53,165 nucleotides of DNA, from positions 1-53,165 of the forward strand of contig CALAYC010000332.1 of assembly GCA_937894935.1 (NCBI GenBank). Direction: 5' to 3'. Shown in pieces: positions 1 through 9,131 of this stretch. Within the stretch, counting starts at the first letter, position 1; every line of letters begins with the position of its first letter. Source of the DNA: an uncultured Verrucomicrobiota bacterium (GTDB lineage Bacteria; Verrucomicrobiota; Verrucomicrobiia; Limisphaerales; JADLHS01). The position numbers and the translations under genes were made by a program. The notes beneath the pieces are model-generated. The model had not been told where the DNA came from and made no database searches. It was given only the letters and a program-made list of their open reading frames with translations.

Positions 1-1177
1 CAATCAGACCCGTGGCCGGCGCACGAACGCTCGCAAGCGCTTTCTGAGTTGATGAAAGTTCTGCGGCGCTGAGCGATGAACTCTTTTGCTGAAGATTCGA
101 TGGCGTTCGCTCGGTGGACTTTTGCGATGGTGTGTGAGCAATCGTCTCCACGTCCGTCTTTACCTCGCTGACGTGTTGGTAACGTCGATCCGCCTCCTTC
201 TCCAATGCATGCAACACCACTTCGTCCAGCCGCACATCCACCTGAACTTTTCGCGAGGGTGGCGCGAATTTGCCGAGCGGCAATTCGCCGGTGAGCATTT
301 CATAAAACACAACCCCGAGAGAAAAAATGTCCGCGCGATGATCCACGCTGGCAGGTTTTTCCACCTGTTCCGGGGCCATGTAGTGCGGCGTGCCGAGAAC
401 TTCTTTTTCCCGCGTCAATCCGGTGGTTACGGCGGTCGCGCCGATGATTTTGGCGATGCCGAAATCCGCGATTTTCACGTGGCCCTGTTTATCAATCAGA
501 ATGTTCTCCGGCTTGATGTCGCGATGCACGATGCCCTGGTCGTGCGCGAATTGAAGCGCGTCACAAATCTGCGGCACGATGGCCAGGGCTTCGCGGGCGG
601 AAATCCGGCCAGCGTGAAGCAGTTGGCGCAGGTTCACGCCATCCACGAATTCCATGAGGAAGTAATATCGTAGGACAGGCGTCGCGCCTGTCTCCCTCTT
701 TTCAGTAGTTCCGTCTGCCGGCGCAGGAGTTTTTGAAGTTTGAGACAGGCGCGACGCCTGTCCTACGTTGCCGAACTCATAAAGCGTAACAATCCCCGGG
801 TGATTCAGCTTGGCGAGCGCCTTGGCTTCGCGTGCGAACCGCTCGGCAAACGCCGGATCATCGCCGCTGCCCGGCGGCAGGATTTTTAACGCGACCACGC
901 GGTCGAGCTGTTTCTGGCGCGCTTTATAAACGGCGCCCATGCCGCCTTTGCCGATGAGTGCGAGTAATTCGAGTTGCGGAAATAGCGGGGTAAGTTCGGC
1001 AATCGTCGGCGGAGTGAAACCCGGTTGCTTTGCGTCAGTAACCGTATCTGTCGCCGCGCCGACCTTCAGCAAGCACGCGGGGCAAAGGCCGGCCAACGCG
1101 CCACTGGGCAGGAGCGTACCGCATTGAGGACATTTCGGCTGATCCGACGGATTGGGAATCACTTTCGTTCCACTCAT
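1..1177 (-). CDS. Serine/threonine protein kinase with N-terminal zinc ribbon (C-terminus off the window)
   Basis: Reading leftward from ATG at 1177, the frame stays open to the window edge (392 codons), so the 3' part is missing. It starts with a short zinc ribbon (C16, C19, C32, C35) and continues into a complete Hanks-type kinase domain: glycine loop GKGGMG from about residue 76, catalytic Lys98, helix-C Glu117, HRD at 218-220, DFG at 238-240, then an APE motif (APEQ). It should phosphorylate Ser/Thr on unknown targets; a receptor or effector part may lie beyond the edge. Oddity: residues of about 138-170, between the Y-E-F-G-N strand and the YYFLMEFVDG strand, are a Ser/Thr/Pro-rich insertion encoded exactly by a palindromic repeat (670-766). 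The frame survives it. Kinase assignment is secure; substrate and total length are unknown. Confidence 0.93.
   Translation of the reverse strand, partial: MSGTKVIPNPSDQPKCPQCGTLLPSGALAGLCPACLLKVGAATDTVTDAKQPGFTPPTIAELTPLFPQLELLALIGKGGMGAVYKARQKQLDRVVALKILPPGSGDDPAFAERFAREAKALAKLNHPGIVTLYEFGNVGQASRLSQTSKTPAPADGTTEKRETGATPVLRYYFLMEFVDGVNLRQLLHAGRISAREALAIVPQICDALQFAHDQGIVHRDIKPENILIDKQGHVKIADFGIAKIIGATAVTTGLTREKEVLGTPHYMAPEQVEKPASVDHRADIFSLGVVFYEMLTGELPLGKFAPPSRKVQVDVRLDEVVLHALEKEADRRYQHVSEVKTDVETIAHTPSQKSTERTPSNLQQKSSSLSAAELSSTQKALASVRAPATGLI
670..766. repeat. Palindromic repeat element inserted in frame in the kinase gene
   Basis: Two perfectly complementary 25-nt arms, 670-694 and 742-766, flank a 47-nt spacer. 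Each arm is itself a hairpin: GACAGGCG, loop TCG, CGCCTGTC. On the kinase strand the element is read without a stop and adds about 33 residues. The structure resembles dispersed palindromic units that tolerate insertion into proteins, such as Rickettsia palindromic elements. No transposase is nearby, so any mobility would be supplied in trans. Confidence 0.9.
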
Positions 1178-1278
1178 ACACGGACTTCAGCAACAAAGCA
1201 CGCCGGACGTTACAACGGATTTTAGCGGCGCAGAAACGACGATTCGCGCAGAGCGAAGGAACGACTGGAGCGAAATGC

Positions 1279-1304
1279 AAAAAGGCCCGCCGGATTGGCG
1301 GGCC
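1279..1304 (-). terminator. Intrinsic terminator after efp
   Basis: An 8-bp GC stem (1284-1291 with 1297-1304, loop of 5) is followed on the reverse strand by TTTTTG. It lies just past the efp stop codon and separates efp from the kinase gene. Confidence 0.85.
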
Positions 1305-1338
1305 AATAAATGTTGATTTGGAACTTAGGCTTTGTGGA

Positions 1339-1899
1339 TTAAGCCCGTTCCATGTATTTGCCGGTGCGGGTATCGATCTTGATCTTTTCGCCGGTCTTGA
1401 TGAACAACGGCGCTTGCACGGTGATGCCGGTTTCCAGCGTGACCGGCTTTTGAACGTTGTTCGCAGAATCGCCGCGAATGCCTTCAGGCGCATCGGTCAC
1501 CGTGAGAACGACGCTCGGCGGGATTTCGACAGAGACCGCTTTGTCTTCGACAAACGTCACGGTCACAGTGCCGTTTTCCACGAGATAATTTTTGGCGTCG
1601 CCGACGAGTTCCGGGACGAGAGTAACGGTTTCGTAGGTGTCCGGATCGGTGAAGACGAAATCGCTGCCGTCTTTGTAGCTGAATTCCATCTTCTTGGTCA
1701 TCATCGGGACCGTCTCGACTTTTTCGGTCGAACTGAAACGGACGTCCGAGGATTTACCGGTGCGGATGCTGCGCAGGGTGGCTTGAACAAATGCGCGCAA
1801 GTTGCCCGGGGTGCGATGTTGCACATCGAGAACCACGCTGATATCGCCGTTGTAATTGATCGCCTGGCCGCGGCGCAGGTCATTTGCTGGAACTGCCAT
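1339..1899 (-). CDS. efp: Translation elongation factor P, variant with Asn at the modified-loop position
   Basis: EF-P binds ribosomes stalled at polyproline and promotes peptide bond formation. The frame extends upstream, but the ATG at 1899 gives MAVPANDLRRG and 186 aa, the normal family length, so I chose it. All three domains are recognisable: the N-terminal KOW-like domain, the central OB domain with FVFTDPDTYE, and the C-terminal OB domain with GITVQAPLFIKTGEKIKIDTRTG split across positions of about 160-182. The loop tip that carries the modified Lys34 in E. coli (PGKGQAF) reads PGNLRAF here, putting Asn33 at the modification site. No EpmA, EpmB or EarP gene is visible in the window. 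Confidence 0.95.
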   Translation of the reverse strand: MAVPANDLRRGQAINYNGDISVVLDVQHRTPGNLRAFVQATLRSIRTGKSSDVRFSSTEKVETVPMMTKKMEFSYKDGSDFVFTDPDTYETVTLVPELVGDAKNYLVENGTVTVTFVEDKAVSVEIPPSVVLTVTDAPEGIRGDSANNVQKPVTLETGITVQAPLFIKTGEKIKIDTRTGKYMERA

Positions 1900-2142
1900 A
1901 AATATCGTTTGTCGTTGTTTTGCCCCCGGCTGGGGAGCGTGGAGCATAGGCGGAGTGACCGTCAAAGCAAGTCTGGATTTTGGCAGATTGGGTAATCCGC
2001 CCACCTTGTTTCCCGGCCCAAATCGGCAAAATTTTGCTTGCACACTGCGAGTTAGGTGCTTAACTGGCGGCGTTAGTTTACCGGCTGGTCCGGTTAGTTT
2101 GATGCTGAACGTAACAATGATTTCTCAACCGACGAGGGTGCC

Positions 2143-2862
2143 TTGAGTCGCCCTTACTCTCCACGCAATTCTTCTTCGGGCTCGTTTACCAGGATCAACG
2201 GGAAAATTCGCGCCCGCGAAGTCCGAGTAATTGGATTTGACGGCAAGCAGCTTGGCGTCATGGCGCTGAATGACGCGCTCAATCTGGCCCGGCAGCATGG
2301 CGTAGATCTCGTCGAGATCGCGGCTACCGCGCAGCCACCGGTTTGCCGGATTGTGGACTACGGCAAATACCGTTACGAGCAGGCCAAGAAGGAAAAAGAA
2401 TCCAAGAAGCATCAACACGCTTCGACGGTTAAAGAAATTCAGCTCAGTCCTCGCATCGATCCGCATGACCTGTCGGTCAAGGTCGAGCATGCAATTGATT
2501 TTCTGTGCGAAGACATGAAGGTGAAGGTCACGTTGCGTTTCCGTGGCCGCGAAATGCAGCACACGGAATTCGGCTTCGATGTGGTCAACAAGTTTATCGC
2601 GGAGCTGGCACCGTACGGGCATCCGGATTTTCCGCCCAAGCTCATCGGCAAAGGCATCAACGTCATGATGAGCCCATTGCCGCGGAATAAGCGCGCCAAA
2701 AATCCGAAGCAAACAGGAGAAGACGGCGAAGCGGCTGCGCCTCAAGCGCCTTCCGCTCCAGGCGACGCTCAGGACGCCAAGCCGGTGCAAATCAAACGCC
2801 CCGAAACCGCCACGGCGGATCGCGGCGGTGGTTTCTCCAACAATCCCTTCAACAATCTGTAA
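2143..2862 (+). CDS. infC: Translation initiation factor IF-3
   Basis: IF-3 keeps the 30S subunit free and proofreads the initiator tRNA and start codon. The N-domain (FTRINGKIRAREVRV), the linker with PPVCRIVDYGKYRYEQ, and the C-domain with KVTLRFRGREM and IGKGINVMMSPLPR are all present. A low-complexity tail of about 60 residues (Ala/Pro/Gly/Asn) extends beyond the usual end. I see no ATG or GTG in frame before the conserved block. The best start is TTG at 2143 behind GAGGG (2134-2138). Rare start codons are typical of infC because IF-3 discriminates against them and so controls its own synthesis. The usual rpmI-rplT partners do not follow. Confidence 0.95.
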   Translation: MSRPYSPRNSSSGSFTRINGKIRAREVRVIGFDGKQLGVMALNDALNLARQHGVDLVEIAATAQPPVCRIVDYGKYRYEQAKKEKESKKHQHASTVKEIQLSPRIDPHDLSVKVEHAIDFLCEDMKVKVTLRFRGREMQHTEFGFDVVNKFIAELAPYGHPDFPPKLIGKGINVMMSPLPRNKRAKNPKQTGEDGEAAAPQAPSAPGDAQDAKPVQIKRPETATADRGGGFSNNPFNNL

Positions 2863-2914
2863 GAGAAGGTCCGCCGGTTTTGTTAAGACAATTCCGCGAT
2901 TTACGCCGTCAGCC

Positions 2915-4354
2915 TTAGCAGTTGAGCCGCCATTGGCGCACCAGCTCTGGAAACTGACAGCCTTCGCAAGTCGCCGGTGCGTGGTCGCAAAAATCTCTCA
3001 CAATTTGCAGTAAGCCTTGTTGCGCAGCAGCACTGTTCAATCCGGAACGCGCCGATAACGACCGACCCAGCAGACGTTGGCGTGCTAATCGCAAAATGGA
3101 ATTATCTTCTGCTGCCGGCCATGCGTGATAGCGAGACAGCAACATCGTGCTGAGCTTTGCATTTCGACCGCTTTGAGCGCGTGCGAACAGCCAGGGCAAC
3201 GCAACATTGACGGCCAGATCGGTTACGCGTTGCTCGCCTAACAGCGGTTGCGGTTTGCTCATTCGCGCGGAGCGAAAGGTCCAGTGCCACGACCAGAATT
3301 CATCAGCAGCAACCTGAAAAATTTGCGTCAGAGACGGCAATAATCCGCGGTCCGGGATGGATTGCTGACACCACGATTCGATGTGTTCTACCAGCGCGTC
3401 GTTTTGTGCCCAATGCGCTGCCAGCGCGAGACGCCGCTGCGGATGATTCGCCGGGCGCAGCCCATGAAATCGCCATAAACTTCGCGGCAAAGCACAATCG
3501 GCAAATTCCTCCTGCTCGCGCCACCAATGGTCCCAGATGCGACGCAAATAGTCGTCGGCGACGGAACGTCGGATGGTCACTTCCGTCGGCAACAACCCGC
3601 TCAAACCAAACAGTCGCGCCTGTGTTTTCAGTGGTGAATCGCTGCCGTTGCGCCAGCGGACGCGCGATTCGGCGAGCGATTGCATCGGCCAGATATTGTG
3701 CTTATAGCCCAGTGCGCGAAAGAGGCCTTCCCACAAGGATTGTTCCCAACCGACGTGTTGGGCGCGGGCACGAAATTGCGCGGCTTTATTGTGAAAGCGA
3801 ACATGCGCGGCTTCATGCAACAGGGCAGTCACTGCTTCGCCATCCAGTTCACGCAACGGTGCGCAACATTTGCCCGTGAGGTTTTCAGGTAAGGCGCGGA
3901 CGGAATTGTGTTGCAGTTGCAGATTCAGTTCGGACAGTGGTGCGTCGAGCAGGTTTTTGAGAGCGATGGTGGGCGGATTCGATTTTTTTGCACTGGTTTC
4001 CCAGACGACATGAAGGACGACATGCTTAAAGGCGGGATTGCGGTCGTGCCCATGCGCTCGCCAGCCGTTGTCGTGCAAATCTACTTCCACGTCGCCGGAG
4101 ATGGGTTCGTTGTTACCGAAGCGAATGACCGCGCTGCGAAAATCTGGTCCGCCTTCGACGCTGCCAAAACCCGGATGAAGCACGCGAACGGATTGACCGT
4201 CCAAGGTCTGAATTCGGTCGCGGTGCAACCGTTGATGTTGCCAGATGGCCTGAAGGAGTTTTTCCGGAGGCGCTTCTCCACCGTCGTGCAGTTCCGGGAC
4301 AATGCCGCATTGTAATCGCCATTGCCCGTAAAAGGTGGGAGAGGAAGCGTGCAC
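2915..4354 (-). CDS. DUF2851 family protein
   Basis: A 479-aa soluble protein starting at GTG 4354, divergent from the HtrA gene. The opening, with FYGQWRLQ, then VLHPGFGSVEGGPDF, SGDVEVDLHDNGW and HVVLHVVW, is characteristic of the DUF2851 family, best known from Bacteroidota and Verrucomicrobiota. The family has no established activity; the Asp/Glu/His-rich motifs hint at an enzyme, but that is inference. No signal peptide or membrane segment is seen. It converges on infC with a 52-nt gap. Confidence 0.8.
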   Translation of the reverse strand: MHASSPTFYGQWRLQCGIVPELHDGGEAPPEKLLQAIWQHQRLHRDRIQTLDGQSVRVLHPGFGSVEGGPDFRSAVIRFGNNEPISGDVEVDLHDNGWRAHGHDRNPAFKHVVLHVVWETSAKKSNPPTIALKNLLDAPLSELNLQLQHNSVRALPENLTGKCCAPLRELDGEAVTALLHEAAHVRFHNKAAQFRARAQHVGWEQSLWEGLFRALGYKHNIWPMQSLAESRVRWRNGSDSPLKTQARLFGLSGLLPTEVTIRRSVADDYLRRIWDHWWREQEEFADCALPRSLWRFHGLRPANHPQRRLALAAHWAQNDALVEHIESWCQQSIPDRGLLPSLTQIFQVAADEFWSWHWTFRSARMSKPQPLLGEQRVTDLAVNVALPWLFARAQSGRNAKLSTMLLSRYHAWPAAEDNSILRLARQRLLGRSLSARSGLNSAAAQQGLLQIVRDFCDHAPATCEGCQFPELVRQWRLNC

Positions 4355-4458
4355 GGGGAATTGCTTTTGCGCAGGCGCTTGCGCAAAGTCAAGCGCAGGC
4401 TCACACCATTCTAAGGCGTGAACGAATCAAACCGCGGAATGTCTTGTTTAGAACTGAT

Positions 4459-5856
4459 ATGAAATTACGGTCCAAAACGAGCCGTCGGCTGAGCGCGATT
4501 TTAGCGGCGACGCTGCTCGTTCCCGTCGCTGACGCGGCTTCAGCGGCCAGTCCCGCGACGGATATCCGACGCGATCTCACGGTGGCGGCGATTGAAAAGG
4601 TCATGCCGAGTGTCGTGAACATCCGGACCACAGAACTCGTGCGCCGGAATGATCTTTATGAGACGTTTTTCCGGCGCTTCTACGGCCTGCCGGATGTGCC
4701 GCAGATGAAAGAACAGCCCAGCGGCGTCGGTTCAGGAGTGATTATCGACGAAGTCGGCGATGTGGCGTACATCCTGACGAATGTTCACGTGGTGGATCGC
4801 GCGAATCGCGTGCAGGTGCAACTCTGGGATGGCCGCGAGTACGAAGCGGAAAAACTTCTCGGCACGATGCAGCGGGATTTGGCGTTGCTGCGAATTGTGC
4901 GGCGACCGAATGATCCGCCCTTCAAACCCATCACGCTGGCGAAGGATGATGATTTGTTGCTCGGCGAAACCGTCATAGCAGTGGGAAATCCGTTCGGTCT
5001 GGGCGGCTCGGTGTCACGCGGGATTCTCAGTTCCAAGAACCGTCGCACGGATGCGGGCAATCTCAAACTCGATTACCAGGACTGGTTGCAAACCGACGCG
5101 GACATCAATCCGGGCAACAGCGGTGGACCGCTGATTAACGTGCGCGGCGAACTTATCGGCATCAACGTCGCGGTTTTTTCGCCTGACCAGGGCAAAGGTA
5201 CCGGTTTCGCGATTCCGGTGAAACAGGTGGCCGATGCGTTGTCGGACTTTTTCACGTTGGAATGGCATGCGCGGCAATGGTTGGGTTTGCGATTGCGCAA
5301 TACACCGCAGCCATTGACGGTGCGTCACGTGCAACCGGGTAGCCCGGCAGAACGGGCAGGCGCGCGCGTGGGACAACAAATTGTGGAAGTGAACGGCCGG
5401 ACGGTGAGCGGTCTTGCGGAATTTGTTCAGGTCGTTGGCGCATCGCCGGATCAACGCGTGGCGCTCACGGTTGTCGAGAATTCTCAACGTCGGGTGCTCA
5501 ACGTGGAACTCGTTTCGCTCGCCGTATTGAACCGCGAATTGTTGCAACGTCGCCTCGGCCTCAAGACCTCAACGCTCTCGGACGCACAGGCGATGAGCTA
5601 TCAATTGGTCGGAGGCGAAGGCTGGTTGGTGGACGAAGTGGAAGGGAGCAGTCCGGCGGCGCGCGCGCGGTTGGAAAAAGGAATGGTCATCACCGCCATT
5701 GACGGTGTGCCGGTGACGAATCTGGTGAATTTGAGCGATGTGCTGGTGAGCAAAAAGCGAGGCGATACGCTGCAATTGACGATTCGAACGCATACTCGGG
5801 TGAATGATCGTTTCGTGCGCTTGTTAACCGGCCAATTTGATGTGGTGGTGCGATGA
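4459..5856 (+). CDS. HtrA/DegP-like serine protease with PDZ domains
   Basis: A 465-aa envelope protease. A basic, hydrophobic N-terminus ending near ADAASA is a likely Sec signal, so I prefer ATG 4459 over the in-frame TTG at 4444. The trypsin-like domain carries the full triad: His110 in TNVHV, Asp140 in QRDLALL and Ser221 in GNSGGP. Two PDZ-like regions follow (about residues 275-350 and 370-455, with GSPAERAGARVGQ and SSPAARARLEKGM). The role is degradation or refolding of damaged periplasmic proteins. The gene lies 56 nt upstream of the ABC operon on the same strand and might be co-transcribed with it. Confidence 0.92.
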   Translation: MKLRSKTSRRLSAILAATLLVPVADAASAASPATDIRRDLTVAAIEKVMPSVVNIRTTELVRRNDLYETFFRRFYGLPDVPQMKEQPSGVGSGVIIDEVGDVAYILTNVHVVDRANRVQVQLWDGREYEAEKLLGTMQRDLALLRIVRRPNDPPFKPITLAKDDDLLLGETVIAVGNPFGLGGSVSRGILSSKNRRTDAGNLKLDYQDWLQTDADINPGNSGGPLINVRGELIGINVAVFSPDQGKGTGFAIPVKQVADALSDFFTLEWHARQWLGLRLRNTPQPLTVRHVQPGSPAERAGARVGQQIVEVNGRTVSGLAEFVQVVGASPDQRVALTVVENSQRRVLNVELVSLAVLNRELLQRRLGLKTSTLSDAQAMSYQLVGGEGWLVDEVEGSSPAARARLEKGMVITAIDGVPVTNLVNLSDVLVSKKRGDTLQLTIRTHTRVNDRFVRLLTGQFDVVVR

Positions 5857-5912
5857 GGAGTTTTTTCATCGCCGCCCCCGAGTGACTGGCCTAGAATAAT
5901 TCACAAGTTGGA

Positions 5913-6875
5913 ATGACTTCCGCCCCGATGATAGAAGTGAGCCACCTGACCAAGCGCTATGCGGGACGCACGGCGCTGGCGGATATTTCATTTACCGTCG
6001 CGCGGGGCGAAATCGTGGGTCTGCTCGGGCCCAACGGTGCGGGCAAGAGCACGACGATGCGCATTCTCTCCGGGTACATGCCGGCGACTTCTGGTACGGC
6101 GCGGGTGGCGGGTTTCGACGTGTTTTACGAGTCAGAAGAAGTGCGGCGGCGCATCGGTTACATGCCGGAGAACAATCCGTTGCACAATGAAATGCGCGTT
6201 CGCGAATACCTTAAATTCCGCGCTCGCCTGAAAGGATTGAGTCGCAGTGAATCGCGTGAACGGATTGATACCGTTCTCGAACAATGCAGCCTCACCGATG
6301 TCAGTCGTCGCATCATCGGACAGCTTTCCAAAGGCTATCGGCAACGCGTCGGACTGGCCGACGCAATCGTTCATGAGCCGGATTTGATTATTCTTGATGA
6401 ACCGACAATCGGGCTCGATCCGCATCAGATTCGTCTCGTGCGTCAGCTCATCAAGAATCTCGCCGGTTCGCACACGGTTTTGATTTCATCACACATCTTG
6501 CCGGAAGTTGAGATGACGTGCAGTCGCGTGATGATCATGCTCGACGGGAAAATTCTGGCGTCCGATACGCCGGCCAATTTGCAACGGTTCATGGCGAACA
6601 AAGGCCAGATTATCGCGGAAATTGCTGCGCCCGCGAACGAGTTGAAGTTCGAATGGCAGCAGATGGCGGAGATTGAACATTACGATGTGTCAGCGGCAGA
6701 AGGTGAATTTCAACGCTGCGCATTGACGGCGCGCGATGGAATTGATTTGCGACCGCAGATTTTTGCGCTGGTTCAGGCGCGGGGTTGGAAGTTGCGTGAA
6801 TTGACGCGGAGTCGGCACTCGCTGGAAGATATTTACGTGCAGGTGACCCGCGCAAACGAGGAGGAGGAAGCGTAA
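5913..6875 (+). CDS. ABC transporter ATP-binding protein, GldA-like
   Basis: A 320-aa ATPase with Walker A GPNGAGKST (39-47), signature LSKGYRQR, Walker B LIILDEPT and a switch His in SSHILPE, followed by a C-terminal extension of about 90 aa as in GldA/NosF-type subunits. It powers the permease encoded next, with which it overlaps by one base (TAATG). In Bacteroidota the GldA/F/G proteins are linked to gliding motility. Here no other gliding genes are seen, so the transported substrate is unknown and a general envelope export role is more likely. Confidence 0.93.
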   Translation: MTSAPMIEVSHLTKRYAGRTALADISFTVARGEIVGLLGPNGAGKSTTMRILSGYMPATSGTARVAGFDVFYESEEVRRRIGYMPENNPLHNEMRVREYLKFRARLKGLSRSESRERIDTVLEQCSLTDVSRRIIGQLSKGYRQRVGLADAIVHEPDLIILDEPTIGLDPHQIRLVRQLIKNLAGSHTVLISSHILPEVEMTCSRVMIMLDGKILASDTPANLQRFMANKGQIIAEIAAPANELKFEWQQMAEIEHYDVSAAEGEFQRCALTARDGIDLRPQIFALVQARGWKLRELTRSRHSLEDIYVQVTRANEEEEA

Positions 6876-7627
6876 TGCGGGTTTTTCTGACACTCGCCCG
6901 CCGGGAGTTGGGCACTTACTTCGTTTCGTTAACCGGCTACGTCACGTTGGCCGCCGTGGCGTTGCTGTGCGGGTGGACGTTTTGTGTGATGATTCGCGGG
7001 ATGGGCACGGCGTCGTTCCCGTTACCGGTGACGGAGTTGTTTTTCCAGAGCCCGATGTTCTGGTTCATTCTGTTGATTGCCAATGCGGTCATCACGATGC
7101 GACTTTACGCACATGAAAAATATTCCGGTACGTATGAAACCTTGATGACGACGCCGGTCAGCGATTTGCAGGTGGTGACGGCGAAGTTTTCGGCGGCGTG
7201 GGTGTTTTACATGATTACGTGGCTGCCGTTTCTCGGATGCTGCTACCTGATTCAAAAGTATGCGAATCAGGCGGGCGCGTTAGACCAGGCGGTGTTAATC
7301 GGAACGTATGTCGGCATCGGATTGTTCGGAGCGTTTTTCATTTCGTTCGGAGCGTTTGCGTCTGCGTTGACGTCGAATCAGATGGTTGCAGCAATGATAA
7401 GCTTGTTGATGGGAATGACGCTGTTCGGATTGAGTTATATGGCCGGACCGGGATTCGCGGGAGCGACCTGGCAGGAACAGGTTTTGAGCCGGTTCGGATT
7501 TTTCGAGCAGATGCGCGAGTATGCCCATGGAGTGATTGATACGCGTTCGGTGCTGCTGTTGGTGAGCCTGACGTTTTTATTTTTGTTCCTGACATTGCGC
7601 GTCGTGGAAAGTCGCCGCTGGAAATAA
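6875..7627 (+). CDS. ABC transporter permease, GldF-like
   Basis: A 250-aa integral membrane protein with about six hydrophobic helices, starting MRVFLTLARRELGTYF, the typical N-terminus of ABC-2 type permeases (GldF/NosY group). The cytoplasmic EKYSGTYETLMTTPVS segment is the family's conserved region. It is translationally coupled to the ATPase gene upstream and one nucleotide from the GldG-like gene. Substrate unknown. Confidence 0.9.
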   Translation: MRVFLTLARRELGTYFVSLTGYVTLAAVALLCGWTFCVMIRGMGTASFPLPVTELFFQSPMFWFILLIANAVITMRLYAHEKYSGTYETLMTTPVSDLQVVTAKFSAAWVFYMITWLPFLGCCYLIQKYANQAGALDQAVLIGTYVGIGLFGAFFISFGAFASALTSNQMVAAMISLLMGMTLFGLSYMAGPGFAGATWQEQVLSRFGFFEQMREYAHGVIDTRSVLLLVSLTFLFLFLTLRVVESRRWK

Positions 7628-7628
7628 C

Positions 7629-9128
7629 ATGGCTGAGGAAAACGCAACCAGACCCAGTTTTACACCGCGGCGCAAATGGGCCGTAGCCATCGACATTGCG
7701 GTGCGGACGCTCATCGTGTTGGCGGTGCTGGTGATGTTGAATCATCTCGGCGCAGTTTTCTTCAAACGCCAATATCTGAAACCGGCCAACGATGAATTGT
7801 CGCCGCGAACCAAGAACGTGCTGGTCACGCTGACGAACGAGGTCAAGGTCACGATTTATTACAACCGGGAAAACGATTTTTATCCAACGATTGCGGCGTT
7901 ACTTCGCGAGTATCAGGCGTTAAATCCTCGCATCACCGTCGAAACGGTGGATTACGTGAAGGACGCGGCAGCAGCGCTTCGGATTAAGCAGAAGCACAAG
8001 TTGCCGGAGACCACGCGCGAGGACGAAAAGAATTTCATCATCTTTGAAACGGCGGGTGATTCGAGTCGCATCATTCCGGGCGCAATCCTCACGGATACGG
8101 TGGTGGAAAAAGGCGAATCAGAAGGGACGTACCGGCGGCGGGCTACCGCGTTCAAAGGAGAAACAGTTTTTACTGCGGTCTTGCAAGCGCTCGCCTCGCC
8201 GCAGCGTTACAAGGCCTACGTGCTGTTGGGACACAGCATTCACAATTTCGACAGCGGCGATGAACTGACCGGTTACCTGGATTTCCATTCGTTGCTGCGC
8301 CAGAACGGGGTGGAAGTGGTGGGGTTGAATCTCACCGGAACGGCCACGGTGCCGAACGATTGCGATCTGCTCATTATCGCCGGACCACGCGCTATTTCCG
8401 AACCGGAGTTGGAAAAAATCAGTCAGTATCTCGATGAAGGCGGGCGGATGTTTGTTTTGTTCAATTCCAAATTCATCGATCCGCGGGCTGGATTGGAAAA
8501 TATTCTGGCAAACAATTGGGGTGTTGCCGCCACGCCTGAGATTGTTTTCGATCCGGCCAACGCCGTTAATTCCATCAAAATGGCGCCGGGCGAGGACGTC
8601 ACGATTTTGGGAGGTTACTATTCGAAACATCCAGCCGTTCGTAATCTGGTTAATTTCAACCTGAACCTGCTCGCGCCGCGATTGATTGGCGAGCGCCGCA
8701 ATCGCGACACCGCCGCTGATGCACCGGTCGTGACAGAATTATTTTACAGCGCAGAAACCGCAACACTTGCGACCCGACCGCAAGTGCCTGCCCAGCGTTT
8801 TCCGCTTGCTGTGGCGGTTGAGAAGAAGCCGGTGCCCGGCACGGTGGTAACGCGCGGGGGCACGCGCATCATTGTTGTTGGCGATTCGTTTTTCCTGGCG
8901 AATGAACCGATGAAGCTGTTTGCGAATCGTGATTTCGCCTATTACGCGGTGAACTGGTTGTTGGACCGACCGCAGGTAACGGAGGGCATCGGGCCGAAGC
9001 CGGTAAATGATTTCCGCGTGATGCTGACAGAGAGCCAGATGACGCGGTTGCGTTGGCTGTTGCTGGCGGCGTTGCCGGGAGGAATTCTTTTGTTCGGCGT
9101 TCTCGTCTGGTGGCGACGACGCAAATAA
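7629..9128 (+). CDS. GldG-like ABC transporter auxiliary protein
   Basis: A 499-aa protein with one N-terminal membrane helix (about residues 20-40), a large extracytoplasmic part and a second helix at the C-terminus followed by WWRRRK. The soluble part has the GldG / ABC-type uncharacterised transport domain pattern (VTIYYNRENDFYPTIAALL, YVLLGHS, CDLLIIAGPRA, DEGGRMFVLFN). It probably works as the extracytoplasmic partner of the preceding ABC transporter; this rests on gene order and family knowledge. Confidence 0.87.
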   Translation: MAEENATRPSFTPRRKWAVAIDIAVRTLIVLAVLVMLNHLGAVFFKRQYLKPANDELSPRTKNVLVTLTNEVKVTIYYNRENDFYPTIAALLREYQALNPRITVETVDYVKDAAAALRIKQKHKLPETTREDEKNFIIFETAGDSSRIIPGAILTDTVVEKGESEGTYRRRATAFKGETVFTAVLQALASPQRYKAYVLLGHSIHNFDSGDELTGYLDFHSLLRQNGVEVVGLNLTGTATVPNDCDLLIIAGPRAISEPELEKISQYLDEGGRMFVLFNSKFIDPRAGLENILANNWGVAATPEIVFDPANAVNSIKMAPGEDVTILGGYYSKHPAVRNLVNFNLNLLAPRLIGERRNRDTAADAPVVTELFYSAETATLATRPQVPAQRFPLAVAVEKKPVPGTVVTRGGTRIIVVGDSFFLANEPMKLFANRDFAYYAVNWLLDRPQVTEGIGPKPVNDFRVMLTESQMTRLRWLLLAALPGGILLFGVLVWWRRRK

Positions 9129-9131
9129 TTC

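Noticed and set aside
86..673. Forward frame of 195 codons at the left edge
   Set aside because: Antisense to the Ser/Thr kinase gene, whose catalytic motifs are in order on the reverse strand.
670..766. Transcription terminator inside the kinase gene
   Set aside because: The hairpins lack U-runs and the frame continues with intact kinase motifs, so an in-frame repeat explains it better.
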